Origin: Rosa chinensis | Taxonomy: Eukaryota; Streptophyta; Magnoliopsida; Rosales; Rosaceae | NCBI RefSeq assembly: GCF_002994745.2 | Contig: NC_037090.1 | Coordinates: 1,054,001 to 1,118,000 of the forward strand | Direction: 5' to 3' | Length of the DNA stretch: 64,000 bases | Shown: one piece after another, positions 29,915-41,610 of the stretch | Position numbering within the stretch: position 1 is the stretch's first letter | Layout of the letters: every line of letters begins with the position of its first letter | Notes under the pieces: model-generated | The model's database searches: none | The model's input: only the letters and a program-made list of their open reading frames with translations | Told to the model about the DNA's origin: nothing | Position numbers and translations under genes: made by a program

Positions 29915-30384
29915 CTAGGATGAAGAAGACTCAAACTTGTAGTGTTTATCAATGGCAACTGATACATCCCATATGCACCTGAGTCCTTTGGGAATGGTTA
30001 CAAGGTCTCCTTCTCCAAACTCTACAAACTCAGACGAAGATGATGATGAGCATCCTTTAGGATACACCTTCACTCTGCCTCTTACCAGATAACATGTCTC
30101 TGCTGCCTCAAACTTAAGTGTGTACTTCCCTGGTGCACATCCCCATCTGCAAAAGTAAATAGTAATATGCAGTAGTTCTTAATACTGTAGAAGATAGCTC
30201 GATCAACCAGTTGTTATATATAGCCAAATAGGTAAAAACAAACATATATAGCAGAGAAGCTTAAGACTCACTTTGGCCATGAGTTTATATCCAATTCAGA
30301 TAAGCGTGAATCCGAGGGATTGCTTTCCACTGTGATGTTTAGATTAGGAAATGTTGAAACTGCAGAGTTTGATGTTGTTGCCAT
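29915..30384 (-). CDS. Small cupin (DUF861/Cupin_3) protein
   Basis: Two exons, 30384-30272 and 30146-29915, GT-AG, giving 114 residues. Sequence in order: ITVESNPSDSRLSELDINSWPKW, then GKYTLKFEAAETCYLVRG and EFVEFGEGDLVTIPKGLRCIWDV, the two halves of a single RmlC-like cupin barrel. A family-typical ending of KHYKF is present. Plant members are short soluble or plastid proteins with no firm biochemical role; no transit peptide is obvious here. A poly-Ser patch lies between the cupin halves and another at the C-terminus. Confidence 0.85.
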
Positions 30385-30493
30385 GGCAGACTCGATCAAA
30401 AAAAATTATGATTAAGGAGAAAGTGAACAAGAAGCAACAAGACTGTTGAGAGGAAAAAATGGGAAGGAGTTATGGGGTAGTTGGCCTACTTGT

Positions 30494-30503
30494 GTATATA
30501 TAG
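30494..30503 (-). promoter_or_regulatory. TATA box of cupin gene
   Basis: CTATATATAC on the minus strand, about 110 bp upstream of the cupin ATG, a normal distance for a plant gene with a 5' UTR of 70-80 nt. Confidence 0.6.
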
Positions 30504-30677
30504 AGCTTTCAGTAATTGGGAACAGAAGAGGATGTTCATACCCAATTTCAATAAAAGGACTCAAAAATAGATAGAAAAAGGAGGGATGGTCTTAAATAGG
30601 AAAAAAAAAGAAAAAGGAAAGAAGGTTTCAAAAGAAAGAAGAAAGAAGGAAAAAAAGGCGGCAGAAGCTACTCAAAC

Positions 30678-30749
30678 TATCAGAGCCAGGTTTCGATCCT
30701 GGGACCTGTGGGTTATGGGCCCACCACGCTTCCGCTGCGCCACTCTGAT
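30678..30749 (-). tRNA. Initiator tRNA-Met (CAT)
   Basis: 72 nt. Starts ATCAGAGTGGCGCAG and ends GGCTCTGATA, with full acceptor pairing; anticodon loop GGGCCCATAACCC, anticodon CAT; B box GGATCGAAACC, which has the GAUCGAAA of initiator-type T-arms. A T7 tract on the minus strand (about 30650-30656) provides a Pol III terminator. It lies upstream of the cupin gene on the same strand. Confidence 0.95.
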
Positions 30750-32850
30750 TGTTGATAGTGCTTTACACAATTAGCTATTTAGAGGAAAAAAGACAAGTAG
30801 CAAAACCCTCAGTGACTCTAATCTAAGAAATAGTTTGCAAACTTAACTTGATATACAGCATGTCTGCTAGGTTTTGGAATTGAGACACTAGAGACAATGG
30901 GAAAGAACAAACTCGATCTCGATTTTTCTCTAGAATTTCGATCAAGACGAAACCCGCTATGACAGAGGGTCTGAGAAATATTTGGGAGAAAAAGGTGAAA
31001 CCGGCCTTTGCATTTCATGGCCTCTCTTGTGCACATTGAGTGAGGGGAAAATGACATTTTCAGTGGTTGCAACAACACGGTTTCGCAGCCAATATATCAT
31101 TGAAAAGGACCAAGGTTGCTTTTTATCTTATCGCAGCCAGTGAGAAAGCAGAATAAGCGATAGAAATACTACTGGCCGGATAGCTGGCTGTGTCAAACAT
31201 TGCATCATCCCATTAAAGAAATGTTATTGGCTTATTGTCTGGATTTCAAACAGAAAATTGAAGATGTTTGTGGACTTAAGCGCTGTGCTCTTGTATTTTT
31301 TTGAGGAATTTATTCTTTGTTCTGGCACGTTCAGGTGTACAAACAATTCAGATTTATGAACCATCTCGTGGAAGTTTGCCTTACGGAAATGAGTGTTTGG
31401 ACTCATATTTGGAGTGCATGTTAGAACTTTATTAAAGTAACAAGATAAATTGTCCTACTGTATTGTAACGGGAAAAGCACTCTTGGGAAAGGTTGTCTGT
31501 AAGAAAACTGCATATCAACGTACGTTGTGCCTGATCGACTACGGTGAAGGATGAAGTCATGAAGATGAAGAGGAGTTCAAGGTGCTCCGACGCGAAATCA
31601 AGTTGCAATGGGAGCCCTACTGCAATGACACAGTGGATTAAAGTGAGTTAGCGCGGCATCTAAATTTCATTGTAGGTACGGTTATGCTTTATATGCTTAT
31701 ATATTTGTGAGAATTGAGATTGTTCAAGGTTTATGCAGCTTTTGTGTATTGAAATAAGTTAATTAAAATTTGAATGCAACATATTAAGTTGAAGCCTATA
31801 TGTCAACTTCACCGTCAACTATGTATTTTGACACTTGAAATTAGATGTCTGAAAAACATCATATTCAAAGTCATAATCAGTAACTACCCAACTTCATTCT
31901 CCTTAATCACCAACATAATTAACAAACGCACAGTGCTATGATAGTTATCAATTTGGTACATTTTAAGATGCTGCATAAAAGATAATAAAAATTAGTTTAT
32001 TCCAATATTTCAAGAAATTACATCATTATTCAATGGTAAAATACAACTACACATTATGAATAAGACTCAATAAGTCGTAACACAAATAACAATGCCTTTG
32101 AGTATATTGCCGCAATTCATGTCTCAACAACACATGGTTCATGATTCTGTACGTATTGCGTGTTAATTCACATGAGCAGCTGCGGTGTAAAATATGTCCA
32201 TACTCTAAGCTATGTTTTTCCTATACGGACACGCGCGTTCACAACGTACCCGTGATTTTCATTTCAATGAGCATGGGGCATGCATGCAGTGAGTGATATT
32301 TTGTAATGCTTTTATTTAAGGTGGATATGTGCCCCAACGACTATATAAGTAACTATGGTTTGATGCACGCCCTTAATATACCAAGTAATAATAATCACGT
32401 TATATAGATTGAATACTTTATATCATCATCTTCACATCATCCTTCAATTCAGAGAATATCACGAGCACAGATATATACAAAGCAGTGGTAATTGCTACTC
32501 CACAAAACATCGTAATTGCTACTTATTATTTAAAGATGGGTACTCCTATTCACTATATGTTAGAGAAGAAGTCTGTTTACTTCAGAAAATTATGTATAAA
32601 GAGATATCACTTTATAATATATCGCTACATGCATGTGGATCAACCCTTTTCTTTGTACGTAATATATTTTTTCACATATGATCTTCATCATCAATTCTTC
32701 CTTCCACTAATAAGATAATGCTCTAGCATCAACCAAAACCAATGATCACCGTAGAGTTGTTCCAAATGAGTTGAGATGTGATTTAATATCCATAAATCTA
32801 GTATGTGAGAAAACTGAAAGAATATCTAAGGTGTTCATTCATATATGAAC

Positions 32851-32889
<39 letters not shown>

Positions 32890-34405
32890 GTGATTCTCTT
32901 GTAATCTATATATATGATCGAATGGCTGGAATGTATAGAGCATATGTTCAGAATCCAAATTGAAAAGTTGTGATTTTTCAAGATGAACATGTATAATATC
33001 TGGTCAATTAAGTTCCCATGACTCCAAAATTTGTCATATATATATATCTCCACTCTTATGATCATGGTTCATAGGATTATAGGAGAATCACTATTTCCTA
33101 GTAGTGGATTTTAGTGTTTGGTCCCGCCTATCGCAATACTTGAAAATGAGTATATGTTCAAACCGACCAATCAAACTCGATATATAAGTAGTCTCTAGCA
33201 GCATGATTATCATAGCTGCGCATTATGCAGTTTTGCCTGTACACTAGCTTGTAGGTGAATTAATCTTTGATAAACATGATGGTTACCTAGTCAAATAAAG
33301 TATATATCATGTCTGCATAAATCAAAAGATACACATAATATGTCAATATGTGGACGTTAATGCATGAAATTATCTTGAAATAGGAAGACTAAAGTGAATT
33401 GAATTAAGACATAAATCTCCATGCGTCGATTCCACGTAATTTGGTGGGTCTTCAAAGGGCAAATGAATCAAATCGAGATAATACTAAGATAATCAAGCTC
33501 GACTCATATATGGTTTCCCTTTTAATTAACGAGTTTGAACTTAGTTCAAGTTTCAACTATTTTTTCAGACTCAAACCTAATTTTTTTCAAACTCAAACTT
33601 AGCTCGGCCTAATTAATTTTTTTCTACGCTCGAGCCTCTTGACTCAATTATAGAACAATAAGCTTGGTCATAGTTCTGTTGATGGTCTGCAATGGACCTC
33701 TTTGTTATCAATGAGTGTTTCAGATGCACTCCATTCTGACGTTTACAACTCTGGATGCCCTAGAGACTTCCACTTATAGTCACAACCTTTTCGCATTAAA
33801 AAAAAAAAAAATTATAGAACAAGCTCAAAGTTGAGTTGAACTCAAACTCAACTTAACTTGATCATATATATTTCTGAATCCAAAAAATACCTTCAAGCCA
33901 TTTTATCAAGATCCACCCGCAGTCTGTCAGTCTATCTCACCTTGCTATATAATTAAAAAGAATTACTAGTGTATTTTGAAGTCAAGAATTATTAGAGCAT
34001 ACATAACATCTGACAAAATATATCATCACTTTCCCATAATAAGAAAATATTTATAAGAAAAGAAAAGAAAAAAGTGTCCGGAGAATATAGAGTGAAAAAC
34101 ACCCGACATACACTCAAGGAGTTTAATCTAGCGGAAATTTGGCTAGACATGTAAGTTGGGTGAATGTGAACGGAAAACTCAAACAGATCCAGCGTTCGAT
34201 ATCATCCCGGATAACACCTCTTATAAAAAGCTTTACCTAAATCAGATCCCGACTAAAAAATAAAATGGTAGCGGACTTTGCCACTTTCACACCCTCCACC
34301 ACCACCAGGTAATAAAAAGCAGATAAAAACTTCCATCTCTTTTCTCACACTCTTACCAAACGCAACTTCTTCTTCTCTCTCTCTCTCTAGATTTCTCCTC
34401 CATTG
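30750..34405. other. Gene-free AT-rich region
   Basis: No gene was recognised. Contains short open frames of no known family (around 30818-31078 and 32409-32718), an AT microsatellite at about 32858-32884, and the small retro-insertion at 33659-33809. The last 100 bp contain a CT microsatellite (34368-34390) in the probable TH2 5' UTR. Confidence 0.5.
33659..33809 (+). mobile_element. Short poly(A)-tailed retro-insertion
   Basis: 151 bp ending CGCATT-A(n), flanked by a perfect 13-bp duplication AATTATAGAACAA (33646-33658, 33810-33822). The long target duplication plus A tail are hallmarks of LINE-mediated insertion: a 5'-truncated LINE or SINE-like copy. The CATTAAAA end resembles plant L1 3' ends. 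Confidence 0.75.
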
Positions 34406-37400
34406 ATGCGATTGATGCGCTTACTCTTCCCTCCAAACCCAATCAAAACCCCCCAAACCCTCTTCACCTCCCTCCGATCCCTCTCCCTCTCCTCAATGGC
34501 CATACCCCCTCCCAAGTCCGCCATCCCCTCCGCCGCCGCCGACAACGAGGCCGGCCTCGCCCGCCGCTTCTGGATCAAGTTCCGCCGCGAATCGATTTTC
34601 GCTCTGTTCCATCCCTTCTCGCTCTGCTTGGCCTCCGGCGACCTCAAGATTGAGTCTTTCCGCAGCTACATCGCCCAAGATGCTCACTTTCTCAAGGCCT
34701 TTGCCCACGCGTGAGTCCCTCTTCTTCTTCTTCTTCTTCAAGATTGAAACTTAGGGTTTCGATTGTGATTGAAATCTGAATCTAATTCAATTCCAAAAGT
34801 GGAGAATATTCTTGATTTTGTTGAATTTGGAAAGATTGGTTGTGTTTATTAAGCTTTTTTAGAAGTTAGATACCAGCTTTAGGAGCCTCATTGGGTTGGG
34901 ATTTAGGCAAGAAGAGATAGTGTATTGTTCGAAATTTCGGGTTATGTCATTTACCCCTAATGTGCATAATTCAGGTTTTTGGTGAGTATTCTTGGTTAGA
35001 TTGGGAATGAGGAGTTTTAATCTATATGAAGCAAAAACTAAGGTTAGGCTGTAGAGGTTGATGAAAATTTTGTATCTACCATCTACTTGGTTAGGCAGAG
35101 TTCTTGTTTTTTCAGTGTAGGGATTTCAGTTATGATTTTTCTTGTTGTTTTTATCATATGCTTAGTTAAGGCCGAGCAAGGTTGCTGAGGAATACGTAGG
35201 AAATGATAAAGAAGTAGAAACATGTGTCGCAGCCAGTTGTTAAGTAGTTTGACGCTTTTACTCTGTCATCAGTCATTGCCTTTCCTTGCTTTGCTTGTGA
35301 ATTTCTATTAGGTTTTCAATGTCTTCTGCTACCATGCTACAATTTCTATATAATTTTTCTTGTCTAGTGTACCAGAAGATATGCTAGGATTTTGAATCGA
35401 AAGCTTTATTTGGTTGCTGAGAAAAGGTTTGAAAAGAAGAGGAAAAAAAAAATCTTTGGCTAAAATGGAGGATCATATTGTAGTTTGGTTTGGTATAATT
35501 GAACTGATTGACTTATTTGGTTGACTTTATGGTTCTTTGGAAACAGGAGTAACTAAAATCATATAGCTATTTTTTTTTTGTGTTTTTCAGTTTTCTCAGC
35601 AACCAAATGGAGTTAAAGTATTTTGGATATATTTATGTGCATTAAATGAGGTAAGCTTTTTTATTGTTTCCCATAAATCTAATAATGTGTACAATAGGAA
35701 TAGGTTATGATTTAGTTTATTCAGAATTACGGCAGTTTGTATTAGGTCGATATTAGGTGTGAGTTTAGGTGATTTATATTTTCAAGCTCTATTAATGTCT
35801 GCATTTTTAGGTATGAGTTGGCAGAAGAGTGCGCGGATGACGATGATGCAAAGCTGGGAATTTCTGAGTTAAGGAGTGCTGTTCTTCAGGAACTGAAAAT
35901 GCATAATTCATTCGTGCAGGTAAGATGAAGGGTTCTGAGTAGACGTGTAAACTACAACTGACTTGTAATACTTCAAATATGTATGTTTAGTAGTTAAATG
36001 GATTCTTTATTTGCAAATAGAATATATCACTATCGGTTACGTAGTTAAGTTACATTTTTCATTGTCTAAGTATAAGGGTAAATGCAGGAATGGGGTTTAG
36101 ATGCTAAGGACATCTCTATCAGCTCTGCAGCAGTAAAGTACACAGAATTCTTATTGGCAACAGCCTCTGGTAAAGTTGAAGGAGTAAAAGGCCCTGGTAA
36201 ACTTGCAACTCCATTTGAAAGAACCAAAGTTGCTGCTTACACCCTTGGTGCCATGACTCCTTGCATGAGATTGTATGCCTTTATAGGTAAGGAGTTCAAG
36301 GCACTTCTAGATCCCAAAGACGACACTCATCCATACAAGAAGTGGATCGACAATTATTCTTCCGAAAGTTTTCAGGTTTGTCCTCTCATATTTTAATATA
36401 ATTTTTTTTCACCTTGTTTTCACATAAGTAGTCTTCTTTACTTCAACAACTTAGTTAATATATTCTTTGAACTTAGGCATCAGCTGTGCAAACTGAAGAG
36501 TTGCTGGATAAGCTAAGTGTCTCTTTGACTGGTGAGGAGCTTGACATCATTGAAAAGCTTTATCATCAAGCCATGAAACTTGAGATAGAGTTCTTTTCAG
36601 CCCAGTCACTTCTTCAACCAACTGTAGTTCCTCTTATCAAAGAGCATGACTCTGCAAAAGATCGCCTCATGATATTTTCAGATTTTGATTTGACTTGTAC
36701 TGTTGTTGATTCATCTGCCATTTTGGCTGAAATTGCAATAGTAACTGCCCCAAAACCAGATCAAAATCAATCTGAAGATCAGATTATGCGGATGTCGTCG
36801 GCTGATCTCAGAAATACATGGGGCCTTCTTTCCAAGCAGTACACAGAAGAGTACGAGCAATGCATAGAAAGCATTATTCCTACTAAAAGAGGTACTATCA
36901 AATACTTGTTTAATACGTATGCAATTTCAACATTATGTTTTGAAGTGTGAAATTGTTGTAGAATCCATTTTATGAGGGTACTTGCTGAAGTCTGATAGTT
37001 TTCCCTTTTTATTGGTTTGTAGCGGAGTTTGTCTATAACAATCTGCATAAAGCGCTCGAGCAACTTTCAGAGTTCGAGAAAAAGGCAAACAATAGAGTGA
37101 TAGAGTCAGGGGTTCTGAAGGGTCTTAATATTGAAGATATAAAAAGAGCTGGTGAACGTCTCATTCTTCAAGATGGTTGTATTGATTTCTTCAAGAAAAT
37201 TATCAAAAGTGATAACTTGAATGCAAATGTTCATGTTCTTTCGTATTGTTGGTGTGGTGATCTTATTAGGTCAGCTTTTTCATCAGGTGCACATCTCTTC
37301 TCCACATTCTTAGAACCTGTCCGTTGATCTCATTTTATATGTTTATGCAATACAAACGCTGTGTTATTTTATTATCATTCTTGTGTTAGGCTTGAAGTTC

Positions 37401-37895
37401 CTTATGTTGAGCGTCTTATGTCTTTTTCTCTTTCCACTTGTACAAATGTCAGCATTATGTATACATATTATTTTTGGTGCAGGGGGTTTACATGAACCAA
37501 ATGTTCATGCAAATGAGTTCACATTTGAAGAATCTATTTCCACTGGTAAAATTGTTAAGAAGGTGGAGTCTCCTATTGACAAGGTTCAAGCTTTCAGAGA
37601 TATTATAAAAAGTTGTCAAAGTGACAGGAAGAACTTGACTATTTACATTGGAGACTCGGTGGGTGACTTACTATGCCTCCTGGAGGCAGATATAGGAATT
37701 GTCATAGGGTCAAGCTCAAGCCTGAGGAGAGTGGGAACTCAATTCGGTGTTTCTTTTGTTCCACTGTTTCCTGGTTTAGTTAAGAAACAAAAAGAATGCG
37801 TTGAAGGAAGGTCTTCTAATTGGAAAGGGTTAACTGGCATTCTTTATACAGCATCTAGTTGGGCTGAAATTCATGCCTTCATTTTGGGGTATTAA
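34406..37895 (+). CDS. TH2: Bifunctional TH2: TenA domain plus HAD phosphatase
   Basis: Thiamin-monophosphate phosphatase of plants, with an N-terminal TenA/THI-4 domain. Six exons: 34406-34710, 35811-35919, 36088-36375, 36477-36891, 37023-37286, 37483-37895; all junctions are in phase, giving 597 residues, near the family's roughly 600. The first 40 residues are Arg/Ser/Leu-rich (LFTSLRSLSLSS), fitting an organellar transit peptide, with a second Met (MAIPPPKS) as a possible shorter cytosolic start. TenA: ARRFWIKFRRESIFAL to KLEIEFFSAQ (about 50-280). HAD: FSDFDLTCTVVDSS (nucleophile DxD) near 300, and IGDSVGDLLCLLEADIGIVIG near 530. It dephosphorylates thiamin monophosphate; the TenA part is thought to act in salvage. 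The region 38090-38260 may be a 3' UTR exon. Confidence 0.94.
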
Positions 37896-40880
37896 TCTCT
37901 TTTCTTGTTTTAATGCATGCGAGCTTCTGCTTGAACAAAGGAATCATTCATATACAGTGGAACGAAAAGATAAAGTTTGGTATCGTATAAAAAAAAAAAA
38001 CAAAGATGAAGTTGGTGGCTGATTTTATAAGGGTCACAGATTTGCAGCTGTCTTGCTCTTTTTCTTCTTCCTTTCCTTTTTTCATAAACAGGGTTTTCTC
38101 AATCGGAAATGTGATGTTGGCCGATTAGGATGCTGTAAACAGGTATTTGCCATTTCCCTTGCTTCTTTCATCTTTTTCCTTGGCACTCTGTTTCTGGTTA
38201 TTCTTATACAACTGCTTCTTGATATCCTCTTTTACTTTTCAGGTATCAAGAGCTAGAGGCAGCAACGATTCAAGGCAGAGATTGTTATATCCATTTGTCC
38301 ATATAAACATTTCAAGATCTGTATCTGTATTATGATAGTTGATTGCTATTCGATTATTTGAGATGAATGGCAGTTTCGGATAGTGTATTTTTGGTGATAC
38401 TAATACCCCCTATTATAAATGCAGATTCAAAGTTTATGTTCTGTTTGGATTTGCAGTTTTCTCCACCAAGTTGTTTGTCTTTGTGACCTGTATTAGTCTT
38501 ATCCAGGATACCTCATAAACTTTCTAAGCGGGATTAGTCCTTTGTTTTTAAATTAAACGCCACTAATTTCCTTAAATCTACTATGTTCTATATATGCCTC
38601 AGCACCTTTTTCTTTTCCTTCTTAAATTCGTACATTTTTTGGCTTTGTCCATGTTTCTCATTGTCCACTATTACAATGCACGCTTCCATTTTAGAGGGAA
38701 GACTATGTCTTTTGAGTCAACTTCACAATATCCATTACAGTTGGCCAAAAAAGGCTAAACTGAAAGTGACAATATCCATGATGTGCACTATATGATATGG
38801 AATCCTTTGTCGGCCATATGGTTCCTGATTGAGTTTAGCACAAGTAGTTATGGATTAAGAAAAAATGCAACATCAATGTCAAAGCAATTGAAAGACCAAA
38901 TATACAAAAGCAAGAATCTAAATTAGTTCAATTTAAGTATTGTTTAGTGCATAACGTAGAAGCACTAAAACTAGCAGAGAGAAAATGAAACTTATGAACT
39001 TGGGGATTTTAAGTAGACAAGTTGACCACTACTATGTGCATGCGTTAGGACAAGCTTTCTTCATTTGCCCCACATTTCTAAATAGGAATTTTGTGATCGG
39101 ATCAAAAATCGTGTAGATAATTAACTATCCATTAATATAATACAAAAGTATACTCTCTTTTACATGTAACAGTTTTGAGTTCGATTCAACAACAATTGTC
39201 ATTGTGTAATAAAGCCAAAAAAAAAAAATCAATATCCCTTCTTTTAAGGGATATTGCCTCCCAGCATTCACTCTAAGTAACTTTGATAATTAAGTATCAA
39301 GAAAATTACCAACTTACTGTTCGCTTAGTTATATTACACATATTGGCAATTTTATTTTATTTTTGGCATTGAACAAAGCAAAGAAACAACCGAGAACAAC
39401 AATGCAAGAAAACAGGAAAGCAAGCAACAAAACAAATTTGAACGTTTGAATTACCTTTCATAAAATGAACAGAGACTGCTAGGAAATCTTGTTTGGTGGA
39501 AACTATGATATTGTGGGGACATTTGTTGTCTACTACTTGTACGATAAAAAAGTTTCCCACAGTTCTTGGTATCCCATCTTCATCACTATCGATGATGTGC
39601 TTCGTACTGAAGGTTTCTTAAAGTCATTATGAGCACAGGAAGAAGAAAGCACTTTGTGTGGGATCTGCTGCACTTTTATACAGTGAGATCGGATATGTTT
39701 CGATATCTGATTGGTTCCTATTAACAAAAACTCTGTTCAATAGAGTTTAGAACCATAGTTACAGATTCATTGGTGTTCATCATGTTCCTATCATGGTGCC
39801 AATGCACTGGATTGTCATACTTATATGCTTTTTCATAGACCTGAAAGTAAAAATCACTCGCTTTTGAAAAGTCGGATAAGGTGAACTTGATGAAATAAAC
39901 TTAAGTTGGTTTAGTTTGTTTAATTGATTAACCACCCTTCATGCCCTCGACTTCGACTGAAATTAGTGGTTAAGAAGGATGCTGATATAGTTTCTTCTCA
40001 TACTCTCATTTTGAATAATTGAAGGGTTGGTAAGATGTACTTATATTGGGTGCCCTCATTTTAGATGAAATTCAACGATTATTTATAATTTTAATTCATG
40101 AGCATAGTGTTGTTCTAAGTTCTGATTCAAAAGAATGTTTTATCCCTAAAAAAAAGATATCGATAAGATTTATTTTCTGGTACATTAAGAACACACTGGC
40201 ATATGCCTTTAGTGCTTGCTTGTGGTTGATTTGATAAGCAATAGTTGATCTAACCTAAATAACTAAAAGGAAACTCCCACTTCATTTGTGTTTAAACTAA
40301 ATCTATGTAATCAATCTCAACTATACAACAGAACTTTCCCTAGACTATGGTAGTTAATTACAAGTCCGATCTATCAACCCACGTTTCCAATAGACCTTCC
40401 CCACTTACAAGTCGTGACTCATTACATATGCAAAGCACCATTTTCGTGCTACAAATTTGCTGGCTTTACTTATTAATTAAGTGACTCTTGATCATGGCCG
40501 ATCGCCTCATGCGAAGTCAAATCTGAGAAAATGCTAATTAACTACATTGTTTTAGATGGAGGTTGAAACTAATTAATTATGTTCAGTTTGAGCCCAAGCT
40601 CTTTCATTGCAAGTTTATGACCTTTTGAACGTCTATAATCACTTGATTTGTGTACAAATGCCAATTCAAAGCCTAGATTAGTTCATGGAAAAAGGATCAC
40701 TAAAAGCTAATGGCACACTAGATCGATGAGTGTAGTTTTAAAATCGGAAAAAATTTGAGAGAAAAAAAAGTACCTAATTGGATAACTCATAGCATTTTAA
40801 ACCAATTAATTAACATAAAAACTAAAAAGCAGTGAGGAAACCATTTGACACAGGTAATTAGGTCAACTACACTACAATTT

Positions 40881-40919
<39 letters not shown>

Positions 40920-41344
40920 GGCAACTACATCAAAGCGGCCATTTTCATATGAACTTATAGAGCTATCTTGTGTTAATAAACAAGGGTGCAAAACAACCTA
41001 GTGATTGACTTAATTGATTAGAAGCCAGCTTAGCTTTTCCAATGGGAGAGCTTTGGCCAACTATGAACGAATATTAATTTTGTTTTATTGTTTCTTTAGC
41101 TAAGTGAATCCAAATTAGATAGCTCAGCTCAGTTTCCCACTTCAATTATAAGAGGGCTGCCCTTACTTCCTTTCTTTAATCCATTGGATTATTTCCTTTT
41201 ATCAGGTGCAACACAACCAGACACGTGAAGTAGGACCTCCTCAATGGGAAATACGTACGTACGTGGCTTATTTTAATTAAAATCTCCTTTTCATCTTTGT
41301 TTGATCCGTCTCTCACATCAAGAACTTAGAATCTAATCTCTATG
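37896..41344. other. TH2 3' flank and intergenic DNA
   Basis: TH2 3' UTR to about 38340. The rest has no recognised gene. A perfect 11-bp stem with a 5-nt loop (CAATATCCCTT/AAGGGATATTG) follows an A12 tract at 39230-39256. Minus-strand frames at 39357-39727 were not recognised. Confidence 0.5.
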
Positions 41345-41610
41345 CTTATAAAGTATAACCAACCACCCACAATTTCCATCCCTCTGCCTTCTCTTTCTTA
41401 ATTTGTTTTTCCTCCTTCTTCTCTTGTCACTGAGTTGAGTTCCCACGGTGGTTCGAGAGCTGAGATCAAGAATGCGGAGAGCACATTCGATGTTCGAGAA
41501 CTTTCAGGTATGGCCTGATTTTCACAAGTAAATAAAGAAGGTGATGCAGTACGTACTTGAGGAGAGAAATGTAACCTCAGGCAAGTCTGATTCTTGGCTT
41601 TTCGATCGAA
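41345..41610 (+). ncRNA. Candidate lncRNA with miR169 target-mimic site (locus A)
   Basis: TATA-like CTTATAAAGTA at 41345-41355, a 19-codon frame at 41472-41531, then a block at 41553-41600 shared with the locus at 53.8 kb. In it, CAGGCAAGTC (41578-41587) is complementary to ten 3' nucleotides of the miR169h-n type, and CTTGGCT (41593-41599) to the 5' seed; the intervening TGATT makes a bulge of two extra nucleotides opposite positions 9-11. This is the layout of a non-cleavable mimic. Transcript ends are not known. A CAG|GTATGG at 41502-41505 could be a donor, which would put the site in an intron. Confidence 0.4.

Noticed and set aside
32409..32718. Overlapping plus-strand frames of 77-90 codons
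   Set aside because: AT-rich with Tyr/Ile/Phe-heavy translation and no recognisable domain; probably chance.
39150..39256. Possible SINE (GTTCGATTC B-box-like, A12 tract) followed by an 11-bp hairpin
   Set aside because: No A box and no target duplication were found; too weak to call.
41569..41576. ATGTAA start-stop as a boron-type regulatory uORF (also at 53804)
   Set aside because: Such hexamers are common, and no downstream main ORF follows at either locus.
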